Below the pieces are notes generated by a model. That model did not search any database and was not told the origin of the DNA. It worked only from the letters and a program-made list of their open reading frames with translations. A stretch of 64,000 nt of DNA. It comes from Pseudolabrys sp. GTDB lineage: Bacteria > Pseudomonadota > Alphaproteobacteria > Rhizobiales > Xanthobacteraceae. Within the stretch, counting starts at the first letter, position 1; the number at the start of each line of letters is the position of its first letter. This document shows, one piece after another, positions 37,801 through 44,998 of this stretch. The stretch covers positions 62,001-126,000 of the forward strand of contig JAHCKG010000011.1 of assembly GCA_026125895.1 (NCBI GenBank), given 5' to 3'. Made by a program: the position numbers and the translations under genes.

Positions 37801-38017
37801 CGTTCAGGACATTGACCGTGAAGTTGTCCTCGGCGCCGGTGCCGACTGTCGTCGACTGCGGACCGCCGGCGGAGGAGCACGTGACCGTCGTGGCGCTGAT
37901 CGAGCAGTCGGCGCGGGCGGGTGAGGGCGACATCAGCGTCGCGGACAAGGCAACGCCGGCTACGACCAGCCAAGCGGCTGCGCCATCCCGACTGAGGACC
38001 AGCGCTTTACGCAACAT
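34838..38017 (-). CDS. large autotransporter (type V secretion) with repeat-rich passenger
   Basis: 1059 residues. Signal sequence at 1-36 (LRKALVLSRDG...LSATLMSPSPARA, cleavage before DCSIS), a passenger of about 650 residues built from ~20 imperfect units such as ITNNGTVTVGNGSGD and INSAGALIQTGDNGVG, and a C-terminal outer-membrane autotransporter barrel ending in GGLRLGW. The repeats have the Asn/Gly/Thr-rich pattern of right-handed beta-helices. Likely a surface adhesin or exposed protein. I chose ATG 38017, preceded by AAGG; a GTG 18 codons upstream would disrupt the signal peptide. Composition is similar to neighbours, so recent transfer is not shown. Confidence 0.9.
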   Translation of the reverse strand: MLRKALVLSRDGAAAWLVVAGVALSATLMSPSPARADCSISATTVTCSSAGGPQSTTVGTGAEDNFTVNVLNGATISVGPDAIGILLNGSNIVTNGGAIVAGNSTGGGLGISGGIVFIGDGNTAVNNGSVSVGSVDPLSGGQVFGIQSYGLNADITNNGTVTVGNGSGDAPYPFDATGIGATSNSRIVNNGSIIVGNFAQGIFACCNNQIINSAGALIQTGDNGVGIFAGTDNNQITNAGRIVVGSGINGGGGPFFSYGTLVSGSNNTVTNSGSIQVGNLGVGMAIDDPLGGGGLYGGNTLINAVGATIVGGDGSYGMASGSQFVFPPDATLTNHGTIIIGNAISGVSIPIGMVAFGPAAITNTGTIIVGNGDTGTFPVGIYALDAGSTVVNSGSVTVGTAGLGVRVAGDGSTFNNSGTITVGDGGTGVQVTSPVFGFNTTGPAATNSGSIFAGPGGTGINFVDNGSLINTGTIRATGDGSGGTGYSIFTCSCTTTTITNSGTLDGKIFAEGPSTTFVNSGLITITDTNAVQPIGPFNFNISDVGGAGGGSFTQTASGTLSLRVMPGATAPIDSLLADTITLAGTLRVAMQSGLYANRTITDTAVSLTGNGASRITTTFGSFLASSPFFTVTPIYDTGDATSYTAMSLQLDRIGFGALSGLTPNQQAVGNALERGYSPGLDPSGPVGQFYANLLLNGTPGFYDQLSGAGTAASQDAAFNVSDLFSVAMLQQAMAWLSGSSGAPGVTFGGLPYAPTANNRFAGRRGADAFAAMQPSEGRWRVWGSGFGATRSIDGQWGTADQRTDAAGGLFGVDRQIAPDLLIGAAVGASNSRFSVSSLSTSGHADAGHVGVYALKTFGAAYLAGALHYAHASNDTDRTISGIGITEQAKGSFDSDQFGGRLELGWRTAMRSITLTPFAAIAPTTLWQQGYSETSTTSTGAPGILGLTYQSNRVSSVPGFLGLQVDGRFTFDNGTTLLPFARVSWVHEFDTNRSVTASFINITGGSFTVEGASADANALRLEGGGSYALNPRASLFASVNSQLSSHSQSFAGMGGLRLGW

Positions 38018-38221
38018 GACGCCTTGAAGCCCCTGTACCCGGCCCTTCGGCCGCCCGCCGGTTTCTAGCACGGGGAATTGAATACCGGTAGCGCGGCGGT
38101 TGCAAAGTCATGTTTATTCTCAACGGGGTGGACTTTTCGCCCGGCAAAAGCGTGGATGGCCGCCGCGGCGGATTGCCGCTGAATTGTGCTCGGCTCGTAG
38201 TTTTCGTATTCGCTTCCTGAC

Positions 38222-39085
38222 ATGTCTTCTTTTCACGCCACCCTCATCGGCTTTTCCGCGATCCTGATGTGGTCGCTGCTGGCGCTGTTGACGGTGGCCT
38301 CGGGCACGGTGCCGGCCTTCCAGCTTGCGGCGATGACCTTCGCCATCGGCGGCGTGATCGGCGCGGTCTGGGTGACCTGGAGCGGCTCCTGGGGCGCGCT
38401 GCGGCAGAGCCCGAAGGCCTGGGCGCTCGGCGTCGGCGGTCTGTTCGGCTATCACGCCCTCTATTTCCTGTCGCTGCGGTTGGCGCCGCCGGCGGAAGCG
38501 GGTCTGGTGAATTACCTGTGGCCGCTGTTGATTGTGCTGTTCTCCGGCCTGCTGCCGGGCGAGCGGCTGCGCTGGTACTCGGTCGCCGGCGCGTTCATCG
38601 GCTTCATCGGCACGGCGGTGCTGTTCATCGGCAAAGGGTTCGCGCTGACGCCGGGCGCCGGTGCCGGCTATCTCGCCGCCTTCATGGCCGCCTTCGTCTG
38701 GGCCGGTTATTCGGTGCTGTCGCGCCGCTTCGCCGCCGTGCCGACGGCGGTGGTCGCCGGCTATTGCCTCGTCACCGCGGTTCTGGCCGCGCTCTGCCAC
38801 CTGGCCTTCGAGACGACGGTGTGGCCGCAGGACGCCGAGCAGTGGGAGGCGATCATCGCGCTCGGCGTCGGCCCGGTCGGCGCCGCTTTCTATGCCTGGG
38901 ACATCGGCGTCAAGCGCGGCGACATCCGGCTGCTCGGCGTCAGCTCCTATGCCGCGCCGGTGCTATCGACCGCATTTCTCGTGCTCGCCGGATTTGCCGA
39001 AGCGCGCCTCACGCTGGCGCTCGCCGCGCTGCTGATTGCCGGCGGCGGCCTGCTGGCGGCGAAGGACATGCTGCGGAGGAAGTGA
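38222..39085 (+). CDS. DMT-superfamily (EamA) transporter, YddG-like
   Basis: 287 residues, ten predicted helices. FSAILMWSLLALLT in helix 1, YHALYFLSLRLAPPAEAGLV and LWPLLIVLFSGLLPGERL fit the aromatic/neutral amino-acid exporter YddG group. Substrate not certain. Alone, transcribed divergently from the autotransporter. Confidence 0.88.
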   Translation: MSSFHATLIGFSAILMWSLLALLTVASGTVPAFQLAAMTFAIGGVIGAVWVTWSGSWGALRQSPKAWALGVGGLFGYHALYFLSLRLAPPAEAGLVNYLWPLLIVLFSGLLPGERLRWYSVAGAFIGFIGTAVLFIGKGFALTPGAGAGYLAAFMAAFVWAGYSVLSRRFAAVPTAVVAGYCLVTAVLAALCHLAFETTVWPQDAEQWEAIIALGVGPVGAAFYAWDIGVKRGDIRLLGVSSYAAPVLSTAFLVLAGFAEARLTLALAALLIAGGGLLAAKDMLRRK

Positions 39086-39088
39086 AGA

Positions 39089-39199
39089 CCGTCGCCCTTC
39101 GAGGCTCGCACGCCAAGGCGTGCTCGCACCTCAGGGTGACGGTTTGAATTCCGTCATCCTGAGGTGCGCGCATGGAATGCGCGCCTCGAAGGACGACGG
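39089..39199. repeat. dispersed intergenic palindrome, doubled copy
   Basis: ACCGTCGCCCTTCGAGGCTCGCACGCC...CTCGCACCTCAGGGTGACGG is followed by CCGTCATCCTGAGGTGCGCGCATGG...GCGCGCCTCGAAGGACGACGG. Two palindromes that are also inverted copies of each other. Confidence 0.75.
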
Positions 39200-39207
39200 C
39201 CCGGGAA

Positions 39208-39633
39208 TCACGTCGGCTTCCAATCCGCCGGTGCGAGCTCGAAGCCCTCGAACTGAAATCCCGGCGCCACGGTGCAGCCGACGAGCGTCCAGTCGCCGAG
39301 CGATTGCGCCGCCTGCCAGGCGCGCGCCGGCACCGTGACCTGCGGTATCTCGTCGTTATGGATGTCGCCGCCGAGCCGGATGATCTCTTCCTTCGAGCCA
39401 TCGACGATTTCCAGCTTGAGCGGCGCGCCGGCATGCCAGTGCCAGATCTCCACCGCATCGACGCGGTGCCAGTGCGAGCGCTCGCCCTTCGCCAGCAGGA
39501 ACAGGATCGCGGTCGAGGCGGCGCGGCCGTTGATGAGGTGCGTGTCGCGGAACGTCTCGCGATAATGCCCGCCTTCGGGATGCGGCTTGAGCGCGAGCTT
39601 CCTGATGATGTCGGCGGCGGTGGGCATGGCCAT
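39208..39633 (-). CDS. cupin-fold DUF985 family protein
   Basis: 141 residues. DUF985 features: LKPHPEGGHYRETFRD, AILFLLAKGERSHWHRVDAV, EIWHWHAGAPL with likely metal-binding histidines, and VGCTVAPGFQFEGFEL. Function unknown; structures of the family suggest a sugar- or metal-binding cupin. The ATG at 39633 follows GGAAGAAG; a second ATG at 39627 is an alternative. Confidence 0.88.
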   Translation of the reverse strand: MAMPTAADIIRKLALKPHPEGGHYRETFRDTHLINGRAASTAILFLLAKGERSHWHRVDAVEIWHWHAGAPLKLEIVDGSKEEIIRLGGDIHNDEIPQVTVPARAWQAAQSLGDWTLVGCTVAPGFQFEGFELAPADWKPT

Positions 39634-39645
39634 TCGCTTCTTCCT

Positions 39646-39778
39646 TACCCTCCCCCTTTGTGGGGAGGGTCGCGAGCGAAGCGAGCGGGGTGGGGGTATT
39701 TGCGAGAAGCGGCCACTCCCCACCCGGATCGCCTTCGCTATGCTACGGCGATCGACCCTCCCCACAAGGGGGAGGGTA
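39646..39778. repeat. dispersed intergenic palindrome (CTCCCC... type)
   Basis: ACCCTCCCCCTTTGTGGGGAGGGT...GCGAGCGGGGTGGG is mirrored by CCCACCCGG...GACCCTCCCCACAAGGGGGAGGGT. Sits between the DUF985 and gloB genes. Confidence 0.75.
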
Positions 39779-39783
39779 AAGCA

Positions 39784-40554
39784 TCAGAACTTATTCTTCC
39801 TCATCCTGATCTCGGCGAACACTTCATTCGCCGGCTTGCCGGACATGCCGATGCCGGCGGCGACTTCGGCGATGTCGGCGCGGATGAACGGATTCTCTTT
39901 CTTCTCGGCGCCGATGGTCACCGGAATGGTGAAGTGGCCGCCGGCGATCTGCTTCTCGGCTTCCGCTGCACGCGACTTCAGCGCCGCGTTGTTCGGCTCG
40001 ATGGTCAGCGCGAACTTGATGTTGGCGAGCGTGTATTCGTGGCCGACATAGATGCGCGTGTCGTCCGGCAGGTCGCGCAGCTTCTTCAGCGACGACCACA
40101 TCTGGTCCATCGTGCCCTCGATGACGCGGCCGCAGCCGATCGAGAACAAGGTGTCGCCGACGAAGGCGAGCTTGTCGGCGTGAAACCAGTAGGCGATGTG
40201 GCCGAGCGTGTGGCCGGGCGTCTCGATGACGTTGCCGGTGAGACTGCCAACCTTGGTCTTGTCGCCTTCCTTCACCGTCTCATCGACGCCGGGGATCTTC
40301 GCCGCTTCCGCCGCCGGCGCGACGACGCGGCACTTGTGCTTGTTCTTCAATTCCATGATGCCGCCGGTGTGGTCGGCATGATGGTGCGTGACCAGGATGT
40401 CGGTCAGATTCCAGCCGGTGGCGCGCAGCGCCGTCTCGATCGGCGGCGCCTCCGGTGCGTCGATGGCCGCGGTCGCGCCGGTGTCCGGGTCGTGCAGCAG
40501 CACGCCGTAATTGTCGGAAAGGCAGCGGAACAGGCGGATATCTGCGGTCATCAT
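39784..40554 (-). CDS. gloB: hydroxyacylglutathione hydrolase (glyoxalase II)
   Basis: 256 residues of the metallo-beta-lactamase fold. Metal motif H57-x-H59-x-D61-H62 in THHHADHTGG, plus GHTLGHIAYWFH, FVGDTLFSIGCGRVIEGTM and VGHEYTLAN. Hydrolyses S-lactoylglutathione to lactate and glutathione in methylglyoxal detoxification. The C-terminal helical glutathione-binding region is present. Divergent from a methyltransferase gene, an arrangement also seen in related genomes. Confidence 0.95.
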   Translation of the reverse strand: MMTADIRLFRCLSDNYGVLLHDPDTGATAAIDAPEAPPIETALRATGWNLTDILVTHHHADHTGGIMELKNKHKCRVVAPAAEAAKIPGVDETVKEGDKTKVGSLTGNVIETPGHTLGHIAYWFHADKLAFVGDTLFSIGCGRVIEGTMDQMWSSLKKLRDLPDDTRIYVGHEYTLANIKFALTIEPNNAALKSRAAEAEKQIAGGHFTIPVTIGAEKKENPFIRADIAEVAAGIGMSGKPANEVFAEIRMRKNKF

Positions 40555-40713
40555 GTCCTCCGGGCGGCTTCGGCTACGGTATTAACCCTATCATGACGCG
40601 GCGGGTCCCGGCCGCGCCGCCCGACCTTTTGCATATTCCCGCGCCTTCGTGAAAGGCAGTATTTTGCCCTCCGCGTGCCCCGGATTCGGCGCGTTCCATG
40701 GTACTTTAGGTTC

Positions 40714-41448
40714 ATGTCCATCGACGTCGTCGATCTGCGCAATTTCTACGGCCAGCCGCTCGGCAAGGTCGCGCGCCGCATCATCGGCCGCGGCGTGCGC
40801 GCGCAATGGCGCGACACCACCGGTCAGCGCGTGCTCGGCATCGGCTATACGCCGCCTTATCTCGGCCTATTCCGCGAAGAGGCGGAGCGCTGTCTTGCCT
40901 TCATGCCGGCGGCGCAGGGCGTGTTGAAGTGGCCGACGGCGCGGCCGACGCTCGCCGCGCTGGTCGAGGAGAGCGAACTGCCGCTCAGCGACGGCGCCGT
41001 CGATCGCGTGCTGCTCGTCCATGCGCTGGAGATGACGCACGATCCGATGGGATTGCTGCGCGAGGTGTGGCGCGTGATGTCGAGCGGCGGGCGGCTGCTC
41101 GCGGTGGTGCCGAACCGGCGCGGTGTCTGGGCGCGCACCGATACGACGCCGTTCGGTCACGGCCGGCCGTATTCCCGCAGCCAGATCAATCAGCTTCTGC
41201 GCGAGGCGTGGTTCTCGCCGGCCGGCTGGAGCGAGGCGCTCTATGTGCCGCCGGTGTCGGGCGCCTGGTTTCTGCGCACGGCGGTGGCGTGGGAGCGCAC
41301 CGGCGCGACGCTGTCGGCGCCGTTCGCCGGCGTGCACATTGTGGAAGCAACCAAGCAGGTCTATCGCGCCATCCCGGCGCAGCGCCGCAGCCGGCGCATT
41401 CTGGTGCCGGCGCTCGAGCCGGCTTTGGCGCCGACGGCGGGCGTGTAG
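40714..41448 (+). CDS. class I SAM-dependent methyltransferase (Methyltransf_11-like)
   Basis: 244 residues. RVLGIGYTPPYLGLF stands where motif I is expected, ELPLSDGAVDRVLLVHALEM is motif II/III, and LREVWRVMSSGGRLLAVVPN is motif IV. The glycine-rich SAM loop is weakly preserved (GIGYTPPY), so SAM binding is not certain. Substrate unknown. Divergent from gloB with a 160-bp gap. ATG 40714 rather than 40675 because conserved sequence starts there. Confidence 0.8.
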   Translation: MSIDVVDLRNFYGQPLGKVARRIIGRGVRAQWRDTTGQRVLGIGYTPPYLGLFREEAERCLAFMPAAQGVLKWPTARPTLAALVEESELPLSDGAVDRVLLVHALEMTHDPMGLLREVWRVMSSGGRLLAVVPNRRGVWARTDTTPFGHGRPYSRSQINQLLREAWFSPAGWSEALYVPPVSGAWFLRTAVAWERTGATLSAPFAGVHIVEATKQVYRAIPAQRRSRRILVPALEPALAPTAGV

Positions 41449-41468
41449 CCTTCAGCCTCCGAACGACA

Positions 41469-41493
41469 ATGGCCGGGGCAGAACCCCGGCCAT
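41469..41493. terminator. hairpin between convergent methyltransferase and DUF4167 genes
   Basis: ATGGCCGGGG-cagaa-CCCCGGCCAT, a perfect 10-bp stem, sits between two convergent stops. It has no T run, so it is either a weak terminator or a fragment of the ATGGCCGGGC repeat family. Confidence 0.45.
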
Positions 41494-41522
41494 CATCATA
41501 TTCGATGTCATATCGGTGCGGT

Positions 41523-42254
41523 TTATTCGGCCGGCGGTTCGTCGCCACCGGCCGGCTGCGGCGCGCCGCCTTCTGCGTTACCGCCGCCGAAGTCCTGACG
41601 GTCGTTGCGATAACCGCCGCGATGACGGCGGCGGCGACGGCCGAAGCGGTCGGGCCGTTCGCCCTGTTCGTGGCCGTTGGCGCCGCCCTGCTCGGCGCCA
41701 TTGACGGCGCCACCCCCGGTGATGAAGGCCGGCAGGCCGCCCGGCACGTCCGGCTGCTGCTGCTGCGGCTGCTGCTGCTGCACACGCTGCGCAAACTGCG
41801 CTTCACGCGGCAAAAAAGGCTGCCCCTGCGGCTGCGGCGCCATGCCCGGATCCTGCGCAGCGAAGGGCTGCGCGTCGCCGTCCTCGTCGTCGTAGTTCTC
41901 GTCGGCGGCGCCTTGCGGGACGCCCTGCTGCGGCTGCTGCTGTTGATTGTAATACGGGTTCTGCTGCCGGAACTGTTCCTGCGCGGCGGCGATCAGCCGG
42001 AAGTAATGCTCGGCGTGCTGGAAATAATTTTCCGCCGCGACCGGGTCGCCCGAGCCCTGCGCATCGCGCGCGAGCTGCATGTACTTCTCGGCGATATGAG
42101 ACGCGGTGCCGCGGATCTTCACGTCGGGGCCGTTCGACTCGTAAACGCGCGTCAGCGGGTTCTGGCTCTTGCGGTGATTGCCGCCGCCGCCGCCACCACC
42201 ACCGCCTCCGCCGCCACCACCGCGACCACGCATGCGCTTCTGACCGTTTCTCAT
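41523..42254 (-). CDS. DUF4167 family protein
   Basis: 243 residues. N-terminal MRNGQKRMRGRG, a run of 14 glycines, then the conserved DUF4167 core NPLTRVYESNGPDVKIRGTA, HIAEKYMQLARDAQ, DPVAAENYFQHAEHYFRLI; the rest is a low-complexity Gln/Pro and Gly/Arg tail (RRRRRHRGGYRND). The composition suggests RNA or nucleic acid binding and disorder; function is unknown. The family is typical of this order and lies near prmC/prfA as here. The ATG at 42254 fits GGAT upstream better than 42260. Confidence 0.9.
   Translation of the reverse strand: MRNGQKRMRGRGGGGGGGGGGGGGGNHRKSQNPLTRVYESNGPDVKIRGTASHIAEKYMQLARDAQGSGDPVAAENYFQHAEHYFRLIAAAQEQFRQQNPYYNQQQQPQQGVPQGAADENYDDEDGDAQPFAAQDPGMAPQPQGQPFLPREAQFAQRVQQQQPQQQQPDVPGGLPAFITGGGAVNGAEQGGANGHEQGERPDRFGRRRRRHRGGYRNDRQDFGGGNAEGGAPQPAGGDEPPAE
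42180..42221 (-). repeat. GGN microsatellite encoding 14 glycines
   Basis: Fourteen consecutive GGN codons (on the plus strand a CCG/CCA run) inside the DUF4167 gene, between RGR and NHRK. The codons are mixed (GGC, GGT, GGA), which slows slippage, but length variation between strains is plausible. Confidence 0.8.
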
Positions 42255-42994
42255 GCTCATCCTATTCGCTAGTCACGACTGCTATTCTTCAGTCAAATTG
42301 CCACGTATTGCCGCCGGTCGATTGCCGACGGCACTTTGCTTCACCGACAGTCCGGTTCACGTTACTCGACCGGTTCGTCCAGACTTGCTCATCCGGACAG
42401 TCCACCCGGATTTGCCACCCCCGAATAAACCGGCCGATCCGGGCGCGTCCCTTGTCAGGATCATTTGCGCCAGGCTCATTGCATCGGGCCGGTTCACCAC
42501 ACCTGTTCGTTCAGCGCGCCCGCAGGTTCTCTGTGCGCAGCCGGACCCGAACCGGGCCGTCCGCGCTTACGACGATCATTGTTGTGCGCCGGTTGTTTGT
42601 AATGGCTACAGCAATCCCAAGGCCACGGTCCATGCCCGCAGCGCCGCCAATGTCCTGTTATGCGCATCTCTCATGATCAATGCAGCGGTCTAAGCCGAGA
42701 TCCAATCAGCGATGCGCCCAACCGATGAAAACATCCGCACCCGTCGCTGTCGATACCGATCGGCCGCACGCTTCAACTGGCCTATCGACGTTGGTTGATC
42801 GACATCGGTTTGTCGGTGTTTCGGCGCCACCTCACCGAACCTCCGCATCAAGCAACGGCTTCGGGGTTCTGGCGGCGCGACCGTCAGGGGTCGATTCCGT
42901 GACCGGAAGCTAGTCGTTTCCGTACCGCTTTCCAAGCGGTTTTTTGTCCGTTTTCGCAGCCCCGCAGTTCCGGCGCGGAGGCGCGGCGCGCCCA
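42255..42994. other. 740-bp intergenic region without a convincing gene
   Basis: Between the DUF4167 start and the prmC stop, both on the minus strand. ORFs in it (plus 42253-42693 and 42680-42913) have no recognisable domain, no clear ribosome site and Cys/Arg/Pro-rich composition. It probably holds the DUF4167 promoter and 5' leader. A plus-strand terminator at 42924-42946 is not explained by any annotated gene and suggests a plus-strand transcript, perhaps a small RNA. Confidence 0.5.
42924..42946 (+). terminator. plus-strand rho-independent terminator with no annotated upstream gene
   Basis: Stem ACCGCTT / AAGCGGT with loop TCC, followed by TTTTTT. The orientation is opposite to the flanking DUF4167 and prmC genes, and the minus strand has no T run after the stem. 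Confidence 0.7.
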
Positions 42995-43894
42995 TCAGGA
43001 CGGTGTTTTTGAGGGCGTCGCGGCCGAAAGCGCCCGCGGAATCCCGGCCAAATCGGGGCGGGCCGGCGCAACCGTTAACCCTGCCGTTTGAAACAAGGTC
43101 GTGACCGGCGCTTCCTGGCCGGCACCGAGTTCGACGATCAGATGACCGCCCGGCGCCAGGAGCCGCGACGCCTCGCGGGCGATCGCGCGATAGAAATCGA
43201 GACCATCGGTGCCGCCATCGAGCGCCAGCGCCGGGTCGTAGTCGCGGACCTCGGGCTGCAGCGATTTGATCTCGGCGCGCGCGATGTAGGGCGGGTTGGA
43301 AACGATCAGATCGAACGGCCCGCCGACGCCGTCGGCGAGATTGCTGCAAACGAAACGCGAGCGGGCGGCAAGCTTGTTGTGCGCGGCGTTGGTGCGCGCA
43401 ACTTCGAGCGCCCGCATGCTGATGTCGGTGCCGGTGCCGACGGCATTTCCGAGTTCGGACAGCAGCGCCAGCAGCAGCGCGCCGGTGCCGGTGCCGATAT
43501 CGAGAATGCGCAGACGCTCGTTGCGCATGCCATCGCGCTCGATGAGTTCGAGCGCCAGTTCGACCACGGTCTCGGTCTCCGGCCGCGGCACCAGGACGGC
43601 ATCGCTGACCTGAAGCGTCAGGCTCCAGAATTCCTTGCGGCCGAGAATGCGCGCGACCGGTTCGTGCCGCAATCGGCGCGCCGCCAGGCCCTGGATGACC
43701 TCCACTTCCCGCGCGTCGAGCAGGCGATCGGACTGCGACATCAGCCGCGCGCGATCAAGCCGCAGCGCATGGCCGAGAAGGAGCCGCGCATCGGCCTCCG
43801 GCGATTCAATGCCGGCGAGGCGGAACGACTGCGTCATCATGCGTTGCGCTTCGGCAATCGAAGCGTCGGTTTTCAGTCCGGGAATGATGCGCAT
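42995..43894 (-). CDS. prmC: peptide chain release factor N5-glutamine methyltransferase
   Basis: 299 residues. Methylates the glutamine of the GGQ motif in RF1/RF2. SAM motif LRILDIGTGTGALLLALL and the catalytic NPPY at 200-203 (IVSNPPYIARAEI). The N-terminal helical bundle that grips the release factor is present (~10-100). Starts 25 bp after the prfA stop and is co-transcribed with its substrate gene. Confidence 0.96.
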   Translation of the reverse strand: MRIIPGLKTDASIAEAQRMMTQSFRLAGIESPEADARLLLGHALRLDRARLMSQSDRLLDAREVEVIQGLAARRLRHEPVARILGRKEFWSLTLQVSDAVLVPRPETETVVELALELIERDGMRNERLRILDIGTGTGALLLALLSELGNAVGTGTDISMRALEVARTNAAHNKLAARSRFVCSNLADGVGGPFDLIVSNPPYIARAEIKSLQPEVRDYDPALALDGGTDGLDFYRAIAREASRLLAPGGHLIVELGAGQEAPVTTLFQTAGLTVAPARPDLAGIPRALSAATPSKTPS

Positions 43895-43918
43895 GTTCGT
43901 CGTCCCCGCGACAGAGAC

Positions 43919-44998
43919 TTACGCCGCCGCTTCCGCGGCCATCAGTTCGGCCTGATGCTCGGTGATCAGCGCATCGATCAGGTCGCCGATGTCGCCTTCC
44001 ATCACTTCCGGCAACTTGTAGAGCGTCAGGTTGATTCGATGATCGGTGACGCGGCCCTGCGGGAAGTTGTAGGTGCGGATGCGCTCGGAACGGTCGCCCG
44101 AACCGATCTGGCTCTTGCGGTCGGCCGAGCGCTCGCGGTCGAGCTTGGAGCGCTGCTCGTCATAAAGCTTGGCGCGCAGCATCTTCAGCGCCTTGGCCTT
44201 GTTCTTGTGCTGCGAGCGCTCCTCCTGCACGAACACGATCGTGCCGGTGGGAATGTGCGTGATGCGGATGGCGGATTCGGTCTTGTTGACGTGCTGGCCG
44301 CCGGCGCCCTGCGCGCGCATGGTGTCGATCTTGAGATCGTCATCCTTGATCTGGATATCGACGTCTTCGACTTCCGGCAGCACCGCGACGGTCGCCGCCG
44401 ACGTATGAATGCGGCCTTGCGTCTCGGTGTCCGGCACACGCTGCACCCGGTGCACGCCGGATTCGAATTTCATCTTGGCGAACACGCCGCGGCCGTGCAC
44501 TTCGGCAACGATTTCCTTGAAGCCGCCTTTGGCGCCTTCGCTGGCCGACATGATCTCGACCGTCCAGCCCTGCCGCGCCGCATAACGCTCGTACATGCGG
44601 AACAGATCGCCGGCGAACAGGGCGGCTTCGTCGCCGCCGGTGCCGGCGCGGATTTCGAGGATGGCGTCGTGATCGTCCATCGCATCCTTGGGCAGCAGCG
44701 CGACGCGGATGTCCTTTTCGAGCGCGTCGCGCTTTTCCTGCAATGCGGGCTTCTCGGCCTCGGCCATGCGGCGCATTTCGGCGTCGGTGCCGGAATCGCC
44801 GATCATGGCGTCGAGATCGGCGATCTCGCTGACGATGGCGCGATAACTCTTGATGGTGTCGATGACCGGCGTGAGTTCGGAGAATTCCCGCGACAGCTTC
44901 ACGTACTCGTCCGGCTTCAAATCGGTCGCGAGCTCGCGCTCCACCATGGCATGGCGGTGCAGCAGGGCATCGAGGCGGTGTTCGGGAATGGAGATCAA
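43919..44998 (-). CDS. prfA: peptide chain release factor 1
   Basis: 359 residues. Reads UAA/UAG: the PxT codon-recognition motif is PDT at 189-191 and the peptidyl-hydrolysis GGQ lies at 233-235 (GAGGQHVNK). The start is TTG 44998, overlapping the ptsP stop by four bases; the next in-frame ATG is codon 18, after conserved sequence, so TTG is likely correct. Member of ptsP-prfA-prmC operon. Confidence 0.96.
   Translation of the reverse strand: MISIPEHRLDALLHRHAMVERELATDLKPDEYVKLSREFSELTPVIDTIKSYRAIVSEIADLDAMIGDSGTDAEMRRMAEAEKPALQEKRDALEKDIRVALLPKDAMDDHDAILEIRAGTGGDEAALFAGDLFRMYERYAARQGWTVEIMSASEGAKGGFKEIVAEVHGRGVFAKMKFESGVHRVQRVPDTETQGRIHTSAATVAVLPEVEDVDIQIKDDDLKIDTMRAQGAGGQHVNKTESAIRITHIPTGTIVFVQEERSQHKNKAKALKMLRAKLYDEQRSKLDRERSADRKSQIGSGDRSERIRTYNFPQGRVTDHRINLTLYKLPEVMEGDIGDLIDALITEHQAELMAAEAAA

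Noticed and set aside
42253..42693. plus-strand ORF of 146 codons in the orphan region
   Set aside because: No ribosome site, begins within the DUF4167 start, unusual Cys/Pro/Arg composition and no recognised motif; kept only as part of the unexplained region.
42880..42912. tRNA-like T-arm sequence (GGGGTCGATTCCGTGACC)
   Set aside because: Stem pairing is broken and no acceptor, D or anticodon arms can be placed around it.
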